Below the pieces are notes generated by a model, which saw nothing but the letters and a program-made list of their open reading frames with translations, made no database searches and was not told the DNA's origin. Positions 9,155 to 17,958 of a DNA stretch of 64,000 nucleotides are shown here, piece by piece; the stretch's first letter is position 1; each line of letters starts with the position of its first letter. The stretch lies in contig NZ_CP133148.1 of NCBI RefSeq assembly GCF_036488675.1, positions 2,170,001 through 2,234,000 of the forward strand, read 5' to 3'. This DNA is from Sinorhizobium chiapasense. Its GTDB lineage: Bacteria; Pseudomonadota; Alphaproteobacteria; Rhizobiales; Rhizobiaceae. The position numbers were made by a program, and so were the translations under genes.

Positions 9155-9826
9155 TCAGCCCTCAACTCCGTTTTTGGATTCGTGCCCTTCCGCAATCCCG
9201 CTCCGGTGCGCGACGAGATAAGAGCGAAACATAATTGTGAGTTGCCTTTCGGCCTCTATACCATCAGCGGGGGCCAAAACCCGGTGGCAGAAGGCCGGAA
9301 CAGTTCCGTAAAGCGCTGCGGTCAGGGTTTGGGCAATCAAGCTCGGATCGGCGAAGCGGCCATCACCGGCACTGGACAGCGTTGCCTCGATTGCGCTTGC
9401 GCTCCGCCGAGCCGCCAACTCGGTCAACTCCCGAGCGTCGAGTTCCAAGGCGATGCGGTAGAGGGCGGGAGAGATCTCGGCTTGCGCCATCTGTGCCTGA
9501 AGATAAGCCTTCACCACGGCTTCGGCTATCGTCTCCACCGTAGCGTGGAGGTTCTCGTCGCACGCTTTCTCTATGGCGGTTGCCAGCATCGCGAGGTGTC
9601 GCTCCAGCACCGCGAAGAGCAAGGCCTGCTTGTTCGGGAAGTACTGGTACAGTGTTCCGACCGAAACGCCTGCACGACGTGCCACTCGCGTGGTGTTCAG
9701 GCGGATCAGACCATCGCTCAACAAAACCTGAATGGTTGCCTCGAAAATAGCGTCCACGGTGGCGATGGACCGGCCCTGACGCGGTGATTTCCGGGGGATT
9801 AGCGGTGGCCGAGAGCCGTTTCCCAT
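9155..9826 (-). CDS. TetR/AcrR-family repressor
   Basis: 223 residues from ATG at 9826; an upstream TTG at 9838 is also in frame but overlaps the likely operator. The N-terminal helix-turn-helix is clear: LNTTRVARRAGVSVGTLYQYFPNKQALLFAVLERH (residues ~44-78). The remainder is a helical ligand domain. It is divergent from the SDR gene at 9935, the usual arrangement in which the repressor controls itself and the adjacent oxidoreductase. Confidence 0.85.
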   Translation of the reverse strand: MGNGSRPPLIPRKSPRQGRSIATVDAIFEATIQVLLSDGLIRLNTTRVARRAGVSVGTLYQYFPNKQALLFAVLERHLAMLATAIEKACDENLHATVETIAEAVVKAYLQAQMAQAEISPALYRIALELDARELTELAARRSASAIEATLSSAGDGRFADPSLIAQTLTAALYGTVPAFCHRVLAPADGIEAERQLTIMFRSYLVAHRSGIAEGHESKNGVEG

Positions 9827-9834
9827 AAGCGAAT

Positions 9835-9870
9835 CCAAAACCTGAAAGATGCTTCATATATAAGTTTTGG
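9835..9870. promoter_or_regulatory. Candidate TetR operator
   Basis: The inverted repeat CCAAAAC-n22-GTTTTGG lies between the divergent tetR and SDR genes. The AT-rich core CATATATAAG could be the -10 region for the SDR gene. Inferred from symmetry and location. Confidence 0.4.
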
Positions 9871-9934
9871 CCCCGCCGCTCCAGCAATCATGCACTTCAT
9901 GTCGGGGTCGTTCAGACACGAATTGGAGACGAAT

Positions 9935-10684
9935 GTGGGTAAATTGGACGGTAAGGTCGCTGTCATCACTGGCGGTAACTCGGGAATGGGACTGGCGACA
10001 GCCAAGCTGTTCGCACGCGAAGGCGCAAAGGTTGTCATTACCGGTCGCGATGAGGCGACGCTCGATGCTGCGGCGCAAAGCATCGGAAATGGCGCCGACG
10101 CGGTCCGCAGCGATATTTCCAAGATGTCAGACATCGAAGCGCTTCGCGAACACGTTGAGAGAAAGCATGGTCGTGTCGATATCATCTTCGCGAACGCCGG
10201 CGGGGCGCGACCAAACATGTTTGAATACATGTCGGAAGAAGAATTCGACTTTACGGTCGATACCAATTTCAAGGGGACCTACTTTACGGTGCAGAAGCTC
10301 CTGCCGCTCATGACTTCCGGCGGCTCGGTAATCCTGAACACCTCGACCCTGAGCACACAGGGCCGTCCATATGTCAGCGTCTATTCGGCGACGAAGGCTG
10401 CCATTCGCTCGCTGGCACGGTCGCTCACCGTGGAACTGACCGAGAAGGGGATTCGGGTGAATGCCATGGCGCCCGGTTACATCGATACGGATCTCGCGCG
10501 TAAGGGAGGAATGAGCGAGGAGATGATCGAGCAGACGAAAGCACAGGTGCATGCCCAAATTCCAATGCACCGCAGTGGCACCGTCGACGAAATCGCGAGA
10601 GCCGTTCTGTTTCTCGCCTCGGATGACTCGGCCTACGTGACAGGCACCGAATTGTGCGTCGACGGTGGTTGGGCCCAGATCTGA
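9935..10684 (+). CDS. SDR-family NAD(P)-dependent oxidoreductase
   Basis: The likely start is GTG 9935 (TTGGAGACGAAT upstream), giving 249 residues; an ATG at 9890 adds 15 residues that do not look conserved. It is a classical short-chain dehydrogenase: TGGNSGMG cofactor loop near the N-terminus, NAG (FANAGG), catalytic Ser region (LNTSTLS), YSATK active site and the C-terminal FLASDDSAYVTGTELCVDGGW. Substrate unknown. It pairs with the divergent TetR regulator. Confidence 0.88.
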   Translation: MGKLDGKVAVITGGNSGMGLATAKLFAREGAKVVITGRDEATLDAAAQSIGNGADAVRSDISKMSDIEALREHVERKHGRVDIIFANAGGARPNMFEYMSEEEFDFTVDTNFKGTYFTVQKLLPLMTSGGSVILNTSTLSTQGRPYVSVYSATKAAIRSLARSLTVELTEKGIRVNAMAPGYIDTDLARKGGMSEEMIEQTKAQVHAQIPMHRSGTVDEIARAVLFLASDDSAYVTGTELCVDGGWAQI

Positions 10685-10784
10685 CAGCGCTCCCGGCGCT
10701 CTTCGTGAGCGCCGGTTTGCATGCTGCATGTCGCCGATTTATGAGTTTACGGCGGCCCGCACCCGTCGACATCCTCGCCAGGAG

Positions 10785-11000
10785 TTACCAATTGCCGGGA
10801 TCTGCCGTCTGATCGACGCTCGCAAACTCGTCCGCCTTCTCGCGGTCCAACATGACATTGGTTGCGGTCTTTGTCTCGTCCGTGACCGAATAATTGAGCG
10901 GCGCCGGCACCTTGGTCAGTTGCTGATACATCAGCAAGGCGGCCTCCTCGGCGGAGTCGGCCTCGAACTCTTCAGTGACGGTGACTGTGAACCTGTGCAT
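10785..11000 (-). CDS. Small conserved-looking hypothetical protein (71 aa)
   Basis: It reads from ATG 11000 (MHRFTVTVTEEFEADSAEE...). An upstream GTG would add 45 Arg/His-rich residues that look non-coding. The product is acidic and has an alternating beta-like first segment followed by an Ala/Glu helix (AEEAALLMYQQL), suggesting a small ferredoxin-like fold. I recognise no function. It stands alone between the SDR and deaminase genes, both flanking gaps holding only decayed repeat fragments. Confidence 0.55.
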   Translation of the reverse strand: MHRFTVTVTEEFEADSAEEAALLMYQQLTKVPAPLNYSVTDETKTATNVMLDREKADEFASVDQTADPGNW

Positions 11001-11193
11001 AGCCTTGACCTCGTCTGTGCTGGTTGGCCCCTTCGCGCTGGTGCCGGCGATCTCGACCAATTCTCGCACGCATCCGTGCCTTACTCTGTCATGCAGGCGG
11101 ACGACATGTTTCCTGGCTGGCTGAGAGCCGACCACGTTTGGGCGAGCGCCCGCACCTGCATGTTTCGTTGAATCGCAGCGACGCGATGGGCGA

Positions 11194-11688
11194 TTAGCGG
11201 CGAGACCAGTATCCTTCGTGGAGTTTCACCGCCTCGTCCTCAAGCATGGGCCCCACGACTTCCGTTGCGCGCTGACCGGCGGCGAACACGACGTGGCAGG
11301 GGAGATCGAGCGTCGGGTTTTCCACGTGGTCGCCCGTCAGTTGTTTCATTCCTCTTTCGGACAGGCCAAACACGACGCGCCCTATGCCTGCCCAATAGAT
11401 CGCGCCCGAGCACATGGCGCACGGCTCCGCAGACGTGTACATCGTGCACCCGGCGAGAAAATCCAGATCATAGGCCTTGCCTGCGCGCGTGGCGAGAAGC
11501 CGTTCTGCGTGCGCGGTGCGGTCGCCACCTTCTGAACTGTAGCCGTTGCACTGTTCCAACAAGACATTGCCATCACGGTCGGCGAGAATTGACCCGAACG
11601 GGTGATCTCCACCCTCGCGCGAACGCCGCGCCACATCGAAGGCCTTGCGCAACAGTGACTCGTCGTGGGACCGCGTGGTGCCTGTCAT
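11194..11688 (-). CDS. Nucleoside/cytidine deaminase-family protein
   Basis: 164 residues from ATG 11688, which has CAGGAG 9 bases upstream; an earlier in-frame start adds 41 unconserved residues. The zinc signature is complete: HAE (TAHAERLL) and PCAMC (SAEPCAMCSGAIYWAG), as in guanine deaminase, TadA and related CDA-fold enzymes. The catalytic glutamate is the E of HAE. The segment FDVARRSREGGDHPFGSILAD matches the nucleoside deaminase N-terminus. Guanine or another purine base is a reasonable substrate guess; TadA is less likely because the C-terminus (LPCHVVFAAGQRATEVVGPM) is of the stand-alone metabolic type. Confidence 0.85.
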   Translation of the reverse strand: MTGTTRSHDESLLRKAFDVARRSREGGDHPFGSILADRDGNVLLEQCNGYSSEGGDRTAHAERLLATRAGKAYDLDFLAGCTMYTSAEPCAMCSGAIYWAGIGRVVFGLSERGMKQLTGDHVENPTLDLPCHVVFAAGQRATEVVGPMLEDEAVKLHEGYWSRR

Positions 11689-11833
11689 TTTATGAACTCC
11701 TGGGAATTGTCGCAGTTCATCCGCCGTCCATGTTTCCCCGGTAACGGCGCGGGTACTTTGCATTCCGTCAAGTGGAAGGCTGCCAGCTTTCCGAGGGTGG
11801 TTATCCGGCATTCCCCCGATGGACAGGTATCAA

Positions 11834-11849
11834 GGATCAATATTGATCC
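11834..11849. promoter_or_regulatory. Perfect 16-bp palindrome GGATCAATATTGATCC
   Basis: It lies in the gap between the L,D-transpeptidase stop and the deaminase start. No T-run follows, so it looks more like a protein-binding site than a terminator. It is about 145 bp upstream of the deaminase start. Confidence 0.35.
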
Positions 11850-11938
11850 ATTTTGACTTATCAGCAAGACGGACACGCACCGCCGCAAAGACGCGCGGCG
11901 CTGTAGACCGCATGGAAAGACTGCGGCGGCGTCACCGT

Positions 11939-12928
11939 TCAGTCGGTGAACTCCACGATGACCCCCGGCTTGACCATCCCAGCCAGCTCCTCGACGTCCC
12001 AGTTTGCGAGCCGCACGCATCCGTGTGACCCCACCTTGTCGACGAGCGACGGCTCCGGCGTGCCGTGGATCCCGTAGGTTGGCTCGGTCAGGTCGATCCA
12101 GACGCTTCCCACGGTGTTGTTGGGGCCGCTGGGCAGCGTCAGGACCTCGTCATTGTCGCCCTGCTTGAAGTTCACCTCGGGGTTGTAGACGTAGACGGGC
12201 TTTCGAGCGACCCCTTTCACCTTGTGCGTCCCGGAAGGCGAAGGCGTCTCATCGCTGCCGATCGTGGCGGGATAGACGGCAAGCAGCGCGCCGTCCTCGG
12301 CGAAGGCCGCGACCTGGCCCGCGCGCCTGCGCGCCTCGATCCGCTTGATCCTTCCCTTGCCCTCCTTCGCGGCGCCGGGCATTGCAACCGATACCGTGTC
12401 TCCGACCGCAAATGCCGAGCCCGGATTGAGCGCCTTCAAGAGGTCGATGTCCATGTGGAACCGCTCCGACAGCCTCTCCGCCACGCTGGTATACCCAAGG
12501 TGCTTCATCTCGGCTTGCCTGGCGTAGTCTTGGGGAATGCGCTCGACGAGATCCTTGGCATCTTCTTCAGTCACTCGATAGGGCTCGATGACGGGCTTGT
12601 CGTCCGGAAGCCGGCCGACGACCTCGGGATCCAGCTTTCCATCAACGGGAAGATGCTGCATGGCCTCGAACCCGGCGATCGCCTTGGCGACATTCTCGCC
12701 ATAATAGCCGTCGATCACGCCGGGAGACGAACCCGCGCGGTCGAGAAGCACCTGGAGATGAACGATGGCCGGCTCCGGTCGCGGCGAGGCCTCGGACGGT
12801 CGTTCGGGCGGGATGGAGGCGAGCGAAGCCTTGTTGATGGCTTCCGGCTGAAGCTGCCCGGCACCGGCGGTGCCGCAGAGGCCCAATGTCAGCAATGCTG
12901 CGAAGAAAGCGATGCTCTTCATGAACAT
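11939..12928 (-). CDS. L,D-transpeptidase (YkuD) with peptidoglycan-binding-like domain, exported
   Basis: 329 residues from the first ATG (12928; GTG 12931 and ATG 12922 are also possible). The signal peptide MKSIAFFAALLTLGLCGTAGAG is followed by a peptidoglycan-binding-like repeat (VHLQVLLDRAGSSPGVIDGYYGENVAKAIAGFE), a LysM-like stretch (LSERFHMDIDLLKALNPG...GDTVSVAMPG) and a C-terminal YkuD domain with HGTPEP and the catalytic SHGCVRLANWD. The enzyme makes 3-3 crosslinks or attaches proteins to murein in the periplasm. It is a single gene, upstream of a decayed RIME-like repeat. Confidence 0.9.
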   Translation of the reverse strand: MFMKSIAFFAALLTLGLCGTAGAGQLQPEAINKASLASIPPERPSEASPRPEPAIVHLQVLLDRAGSSPGVIDGYYGENVAKAIAGFEAMQHLPVDGKLDPEVVGRLPDDKPVIEPYRVTEEDAKDLVERIPQDYARQAEMKHLGYTSVAERLSERFHMDIDLLKALNPGSAFAVGDTVSVAMPGAAKEGKGRIKRIEARRRAGQVAAFAEDGALLAVYPATIGSDETPSPSGTHKVKGVARKPVYVYNPEVNFKQGDNDEVLTLPSGPNNTVGSVWIDLTEPTYGIHGTPEPSLVDKVGSHGCVRLANWDVEELAGMVKPGVIVEFTD

Positions 12929-13040
12929 CACAAATCCGCAGCGGCCGAACTTGTTCCACCGGCTGGATCTGCGGTCGCGAAAGCATGGACCGTCCGGCGG
13001 TCGACCGCGTCCCTACCCGCTGGGGTTTCGTCTGCCGCCT

Positions 13041-13140
13041 GCTGCATGCCTCCTTAAATCCTGAACGATTTGAGGATAAAAACAGGCAGCGACTGAAAGT
13101 GCCACAGCGCCCCTTGCGCATCTCAAAAGGCGCACGGGGG
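13041..13140. repeat. Decayed RIME-like element
   Basis: CTGCATGCCTCCTTAAATC...GATTTGAGGATAAAAACAGGCAG is followed by CCACAGCGCCCCTTGCGCATC...GGCGCACGG. Both palindromes are recognisable but mismatched. It lies between the divergent L,D-transpeptidase and cyclase genes. Confidence 0.65.
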
Positions 13141-13165
13141 GACCCGAAGCAAGGACGAAGCCATC

Positions 13166-14305
13166 ATGCCCGAGACCCGCCGCAAGCTGACGACGATCTT
13201 CTGTGCCGATGTGCAGGACTATTCGCGCCTGATGGGGGCCGACGAGGAAGGCACGCTCGCGACCCTGAAGCGTTACCGCGAGGCCATGGCGCGGCTGATC
13301 GAGGCGCATGACGGGCGGGTCGTCAACACCTGGGGCGACGGGCTGATCGCCGAATTCCCGAGCGTGGTCGAGGCGGTGCGCGCCGCGATCGACATCCAGA
13401 ACGAACTCGCGGGGCTCAACGCCAAGCGGCCGAGCGAGATGCAGATGCTCCTTCGCATCGGCATCAATCTCGGCGACGTGATCGCCGAGGGCGACGACCT
13501 CTATGGCGACGGCGTCAACATCGCCGCCCGCCTGCAGGCCACGGCGCCGGCCGGCGGCATCGTCATCTCCAACACGGTCTACGACCAGGTGCGCAACAAG
13601 GTCGCCGTCAGCTTCGATTTCCTCGGCCAGCTCGAAGTGAAGAACATCGAGGGCGGCGTCGCGAGCTACGCGGTCAGGATCGGCACCCGGGATGCCAGCA
13701 GGCGCGACGGCATTCCGGAGAGCGCCCCCGCAAGTGACGGCACGCGGCAGAATGGTCCCCCACAGGACGCTCACGGCAATGGCGCGGCGGCAAGCGGCAC
13801 ACCCCGGCATACAGCGTCGACGGCACGTTCCGCCACCTGGGGCCGACAATCCGCTCCCGACGCGGCGCGCGGGCAGTCGGCCGCCGGGGCGCGCGCTGCC
13901 CCCGAGGACACGGCAGCGGAAAGCTCCGGGACCTGGGGCCGGCAACGCGCGCCTGAAGCCTCGCGGCCGCAAGCGCCCCCCGAGACGGCCTCTCCGGTGA
14001 CGCCCGGCAACCGCAAGTTCGCCGTCTTCGCCGTGATCGCCGCCAGCCTCGTCGCGATAAACCTCCTCACATGGGACGGCGTCCTCTGGGCCGTCTGGCC
14101 GCTCCTCGGCCTCTCGATCTTCTACGCCCTCCTCTGGCTCAGGCGGAGAAAGGACATCAACCGCACCCTCGGCCTGCTTGCCATCGCCGCCCTCACCGTC
14201 GTCGCCGTCAATCTCCTCACCTTCGACGGGACCTTCTGGGCCGTCTGGCCGCTCCTCGGCCTGGCCATCGCCGCCGCGCTGAGATGGGTGCTGCGGCGGG
14301 GCTGA
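13166..14305 (+). CDS. Class III adenylate/guanylate cyclase with duplicated C-terminal membrane hairpin
   Basis: 379 residues. Residues 1-170 form a class III cyclase domain: metal-binding Asp in FCADVQDYSRL and in WGDGLIAEF, and the transition-state Asn/Arg in YGDGVNIAARL. A Pro/Ala/Gln-rich linker (~175-280) with a repeated TWGRQ segment leads to two near-identical membrane hairpins: INLLTWDGVLWAVWPLLGL and VNLLTFDGTFWAVWPLLGL, each followed by a basic stretch. The catalytic domain should therefore face the cytoplasm, tethered from its C-terminus. This reverses the common layout of an N-terminal membrane sensor. What the hairpins sense is unknown. Confidence 0.88.
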   Translation: MPETRRKLTTIFCADVQDYSRLMGADEEGTLATLKRYREAMARLIEAHDGRVVNTWGDGLIAEFPSVVEAVRAAIDIQNELAGLNAKRPSEMQMLLRIGINLGDVIAEGDDLYGDGVNIAARLQATAPAGGIVISNTVYDQVRNKVAVSFDFLGQLEVKNIEGGVASYAVRIGTRDASRRDGIPESAPASDGTRQNGPPQDAHGNGAAASGTPRHTASTARSATWGRQSAPDAARGQSAAGARAAPEDTAAESSGTWGRQRAPEASRPQAPPETASPVTPGNRKFAVFAVIAASLVAINLLTWDGVLWAVWPLLGLSIFYALLWLRRRKDINRTLGLLAIAALTVVAVNLLTFDGTFWAVWPLLGLAIAAALRWVLRRG

Positions 14306-14351
14306 GCGGGGATGCGACCTCGTCACCGTTCGCGCGCGATCCGGCAGAGTC

Positions 14352-14403
14352 TCCCGCGCCCAAGGACTTGCGTGCTGGATCCTGTGACGAGCAGGAATGA
14401 CGG
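14352..14403. repeat. Half copy of the CCTGTGAC inverted-repeat element
   Basis: GCGCCCAAGGACTTGCGTGCTGGATCCTGTGACGAGCAGGAATGACGG resembles the right half of the element at 7917-8034 (CCCAAGGACTTGGGCGCGCTGGATTCCTGTGACAAGCACAGGAATGA). The left half is absent. Confidence 0.6.
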
Positions 14404-14546
14404 CGTGCTCGTTGGCCGCGCGTTCAGGACGCCATATGCAATTCGACATTTGACAGCTGGTCCTTGCGCCTCTGGGGAGCCGGGCGGATTCTCCAAACAG
14501 CAAAGTGCGACCCAAAGGGATCAAGACAGTGTATCAACGGCACCGG

Positions 14547-16295
14547 TTAGTGAGGCAGCGGTATCTTCTTGAGAGCGTTCGCCAGCGATTGCATTGACGC
14601 GGGTCGAAAAGGCCCCATTCGAGTGAAGGCGTTGATTGTGAAAGACGGTGCGAGCTCGATAAGGCGCTTTGCCGCCACTCGTGCGGCGTCGAAATTGCTC
14701 AACTCAACATATGCCGCCGCGAGGTAGGCGTAGGCGACGCTGAAGTTCGGGTTCGCGCCAACGGCGAGCGCTGCATAGGTGGCGGCCTCCTCGAACCGGC
14801 CACTGAACCAGTGGGCCAACGTCAGCGCACAGTACGGGTGATAGTTCAAGGGATCGTACGGACTGAGCCTCAACGCAAGCAGTGCATGCTCGATGGCTCT
14901 TTCATTTCGCTGGCTATGGGCATTCACCAAGGCACTGAAGCCGTATGCGAGCGCCGAATTGTGATTGAGCTCCAGCGACCGATCCAAAACAACAATGGCC
15001 GCGTCGTAGTCATGCGTGAGATTGGACTGGACAAAGGCGGCGATGCTTAGGACCTGCGGGTCATCGACGCCAAAGTTGAACGCAGCATTGCAGTGTTCTA
15101 GCGCGAGGGATTTATCTCGTTCATCGAGGCCACTGCGAAAGTAACTTTGCTCACGGCACCACGCCGCATAGGCATGTGCAAGTGCATAGTTCGGGTCGCG
15201 CTTCAAGGCCTCCTCCAACAGCTGCAGCGCTTTTTGGGTTTCAGCAGGTGAATTCGCATGGGTGTGGGGAAGTGCTTTCAAGTACAGATCGTATGCGTCT
15301 AGTGCATCTGGCCGTTTTCGAAGCGCACGTTCGATTTCGGCTCGCCGCATTGACGGTTCCAACGCACCGACGATGCTCGTTACGAAACGGTCTTGAAGGT
15401 CAAACAAGTCCTCGGCGAGGCCCTCGAACCTATCCGCCCATACATGAGTTGCACCCGTCCCCTCCACAAGCTGTCCCGTGATGCGGATTCGGTTGGCGGA
15501 TTGTCGGACGCTGCCTTCAAGCACGTAGCGTACCCCTAAGTCTCGAGCGACTTGCTTTACGTCGACCGACCTGCCTTTGTAGGAAAAGCTTGAGTTGCGT
15601 GCGATCACGAAGAGGCTGGGAATTTTTGCCAGCTCAGTGATGAGATCGTCGACCAAGCCGTCGGCAAAATAGTCTTGCCGCGGATCGCCGCTCATGTTTT
15701 CAAACGGCAACACAGCAATTGACGGGCGTTTCGGCAGAGCAAAGGGCGTGTCGATCAAGTTGGCTGCATTCGGCATCTGCGTCTCCAAATGAACCTGATA
15801 GACGCGGATTGGCCGGGTGATGTTCTTGAGGTACTGGTCTCCGGTGTCTTCGAAAGCGATGTCCAGCCGTTCCCGGACAAGGTCGCGCACGGCGGCCGAA
15901 ACAGCGATACCGCCTGGTCTTGCAACCCCCTCCAGCCTTGACGCAACGTTCACGCCGTCGCCGAAGATGTCATCGTTTTCTAAGATGACGTCTCCCAGGT
16001 TTATGCCGATCCGGAATTCAATGCGGCGATCTGGAGGAGTTGGGCGGTTTCGAACAATCATCGCGCGTTGTATGTCGACAGCACACGCGACCGCCTCCAA
16101 CACACTTTGGAATTCTGCGAGAATGCCATCACCGATGAGTTTGACGACCCGGCCGTTGTGCTCTGCAATCCTTGGATTCAGGAGCTCGCATTGGTGAGCC
16201 ATCAACGAGTTGAGCGCACCGGGTTCATCGGCCTCCATGAGCCGACTGAAGCCAACGACGTCAGCGGCGAGGATCGCTGCCAGCCTACGCTCCAT
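14547..16295 (-). CDS. Class III adenylate cyclase with TolB-like and TPR domains
   Basis: 582 residues from ATG 16295, preceded by TAGGAGAG; the longer reading from 16328 is not needed. Domains: class III cyclase 1-170 (AADVVGFSRLM, IGDGILAEF, FGDGVNVASRLE); a TolB/FlgO-like segment ~190-330 (SIAVLPFENMSGDPRQDYFADGLVDDLITELAKI); then tetratricopeptide repeats to the end (ALAHAYAAWCREQ, SALAYGFSALVNAHSQ, SVAYAYLAAAYVEL). This architecture is abundant in Sinorhizobium, which carries dozens of cyclases. Catalytic residues are intact. It is soluble, with no signal peptide, and presumably makes cAMP in response to a signal bound by the C-terminal half. Confidence 0.92.
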   Translation of the reverse strand: MERRLAAILAADVVGFSRLMEADEPGALNSLMAHQCELLNPRIAEHNGRVVKLIGDGILAEFQSVLEAVACAVDIQRAMIVRNRPTPPDRRIEFRIGINLGDVILENDDIFGDGVNVASRLEGVARPGGIAVSAAVRDLVRERLDIAFEDTGDQYLKNITRPIRVYQVHLETQMPNAANLIDTPFALPKRPSIAVLPFENMSGDPRQDYFADGLVDDLITELAKIPSLFVIARNSSFSYKGRSVDVKQVARDLGVRYVLEGSVRQSANRIRITGQLVEGTGATHVWADRFEGLAEDLFDLQDRFVTSIVGALEPSMRRAEIERALRKRPDALDAYDLYLKALPHTHANSPAETQKALQLLEEALKRDPNYALAHAYAAWCREQSYFRSGLDERDKSLALEHCNAAFNFGVDDPQVLSIAAFVQSNLTHDYDAAIVVLDRSLELNHNSALAYGFSALVNAHSQRNERAIEHALLALRLSPYDPLNYHPYCALTLAHWFSGRFEEAATYAALAVGANPNFSVAYAYLAAAYVELSNFDAARVAAKRLIELAPSFTINAFTRMGPFRPASMQSLANALKKIPLPH

Positions 16296-16908
16296 AGACG
16301 CTCTCCTACGGATTGCATCAAGCAACATACCATAGAATTCGGTTAAGACATTCGACAGCGGCTCTTTGCGTGTCTGAGCCCTGCAAGAGTAACCGCTTCT
16401 GGCGCAAATTGACCGTCCAGCGCGCTAGCGTTCGAACTTCCGCTCTCCACGAACTACGGCCGCTAGCATCTGACGGCAGGATGCGAGCCTGATCTTCTTC
16501 GAGTCGCAGCCAAGGAGCGCGGGTCTGCGGTACAACCGGGCGGTCGAGACGATTTTGCTTCGCGATTCGAGACCGGGCGGACTGTCGGGGCCGCGGAAGG
16601 CGCAGTAAACATTGGAGTTTTTCAAGAGCACCAACGAAAAGGCCCCGGCAGGGGAACCCGGGGCCACGAGGTCTTTCGCCCATTGGGAGGGGGCCAGGCG
16701 TGGGCGAAAAAGCGGGAGGAATATTTCCCGTCTGCTTTCATTTTGCCACCGGGTTAACGCATCTCAAAGTAGCGAAAATTAGCCATGCCTTGCAAAGCTG
16801 ATGGTTGCAGCGTTTGCGGTCGGTTCGTCCGGAATCGCACGTCGCCGCCGTGAATGACGTGGCTTTCAGCGCTCGAGAAGTGGCGAAGGGGCTTGAAGAC
16901 CACCCATC
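16296..16908. other. 613-bp gap, no gene recognised
   Basis: No open frame here has coding character. The only structure is a GC-rich hairpin at 16641-16665 (GGCCCCGG...CCGGGGCC), which could be a terminator or the stem of a small RNA. It could end transcripts running leftward from lysR or mark a short RNA. I see no promoter that decides between these. Confidence 0.5.
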
Positions 16909-17823
16909 TCACGCCAGCGCCACCTCCTCCAGCCGCTCGCGCAGGCGCGGTGCCGCGAAATCGAGGAAGCTGCGCATCTTGAACGGCAGTTCGCCCCGTC
17001 CCTGATAAAGAATATGGACCGGCAGCGGTGCCGGCTCGAAGGGCTGCAGGACCACCTGAAGCAGGCCCTCCTTCACCGCCCGGGCTGCTTGGTAGGAGAG
17101 AACCCGGGTCACGCCGACGCCGGCGATCGCGGCGTCCAGCGCAGCCTCCGCGGTGTTGACGCAAAGGCGCGGGCGGATCTCCACGACCGGCTCGCGTGCG
17201 TTCCCGCCCTTGCCAAAGATCCAGGGGCTCGGCGACGCCATCATGTCGAAGGTGACGCAGGGCAGCCGATCGAGGTCCGCCGGGCCTGCCGGAGCGCCAT
17301 GCTGCTCGAAACAGCCGGGGTTTCCGCATACCACGCGGCGCACGGATCCGACGCGCCTTGCAACCATCGTGCTGTCGGGCAGCGCGCCGATGCGAACGGC
17401 AACATCGATATCGTCCTCGAGCAGATGCACATTGCGGTCGGAAAGCAGCATCCGGACATTGATGTCGGGGTAGAGCGCCAGGAACGCGCTGACGACCGGC
17501 AGGACATGCAGCCGGCCGAACACGATCGGCGCCGTCACCACGAGCTCGCCCTTCGGCGCGCTCTGCTCGCCCGCCGCCTTCCGCTCGGCCTCGCCCACGT
17601 CTTCGAGGATGCGCTTGCAGGACAGGAAATAATCGTTGCCCGCATCGGTCAGCGTCAGCCTGCGCGTCGTTCGCGTCAGGAGCCGGGTTCCGAGGTGATC
17701 CTCCAACTCGGCGAGCTTCCGGCTGACGGTCGGTAAAGGCATGTTCAGCCGGCGGCCGGCACCGGTGAGGCTGCCCGCCTCCACCGCCGCAACGAGAATC
17801 GACATCGCTTCGAAACGGTCCAT
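16909..17823 (-). CDS. LysR-family regulator (hydrolase-linked)
   Basis: 304 residues from ATG 17823; upstream in-frame codons to 18807 merely shadow the hydrolase gene on the other strand. The N-terminal helix-turn-helix is typical (MDRFEAMSILVAAVEAGSLTGAGRRLNMPLPTVSRKLAELEDHLGTRLLTRTTRRLTLTDAG), of the CrgA/PecT-like subgroup, followed by a periplasmic-binding-like effector domain (PIVFGRLHVLPVVSAFLALYPDI...DIDVAVRIGALPDS). It is divergent from the alpha/beta hydrolase at 17959, which it probably controls. Confidence 0.9.
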   Translation of the reverse strand: MDRFEAMSILVAAVEAGSLTGAGRRLNMPLPTVSRKLAELEDHLGTRLLTRTTRRLTLTDAGNDYFLSCKRILEDVGEAERKAAGEQSAPKGELVVTAPIVFGRLHVLPVVSAFLALYPDINVRMLLSDRNVHLLEDDIDVAVRIGALPDSTMVARRVGSVRRVVCGNPGCFEQHGAPAGPADLDRLPCVTFDMMASPSPWIFGKGGNAREPVVEIRPRLCVNTAEAALDAAIAGVGVTRVLSYQAARAVKEGLLQVVLQPFEPAPLPVHILYQGRGELPFKMRSFLDFAAPRLRERLEEVALA

Positions 17824-17883
17824 GATTATCTCACTCAACGAAACTATGCTTCTTGAAAGTAGCCGATTATCGCTCCTGCTGGA

Positions 17884-17894
17884 AGATAATATCT
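17884..17894. promoter_or_regulatory. Candidate LysR binding palindrome AGATAATATCT
   Basis: This 11-bp AT-rich palindrome lies in the 135-bp divergent gap between lysR and the hydrolase gene. It fits the interrupted T-n11-A dyad style of LysR boxes only loosely. Confidence 0.35.
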
Positions 17895-17958
17895 TGCCCG
17901 CATCCATCTCAACGGCACCGGACAAGCGTCCGGGCACCAGCCAACAAGGAGTATGACG

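Noticed and set aside
16641..16665. Small RNA gene or intrinsic terminator
   Set aside because: A strong hairpin exists, but no U-tract or promoter is evident, so it is noted only within the gap entry.
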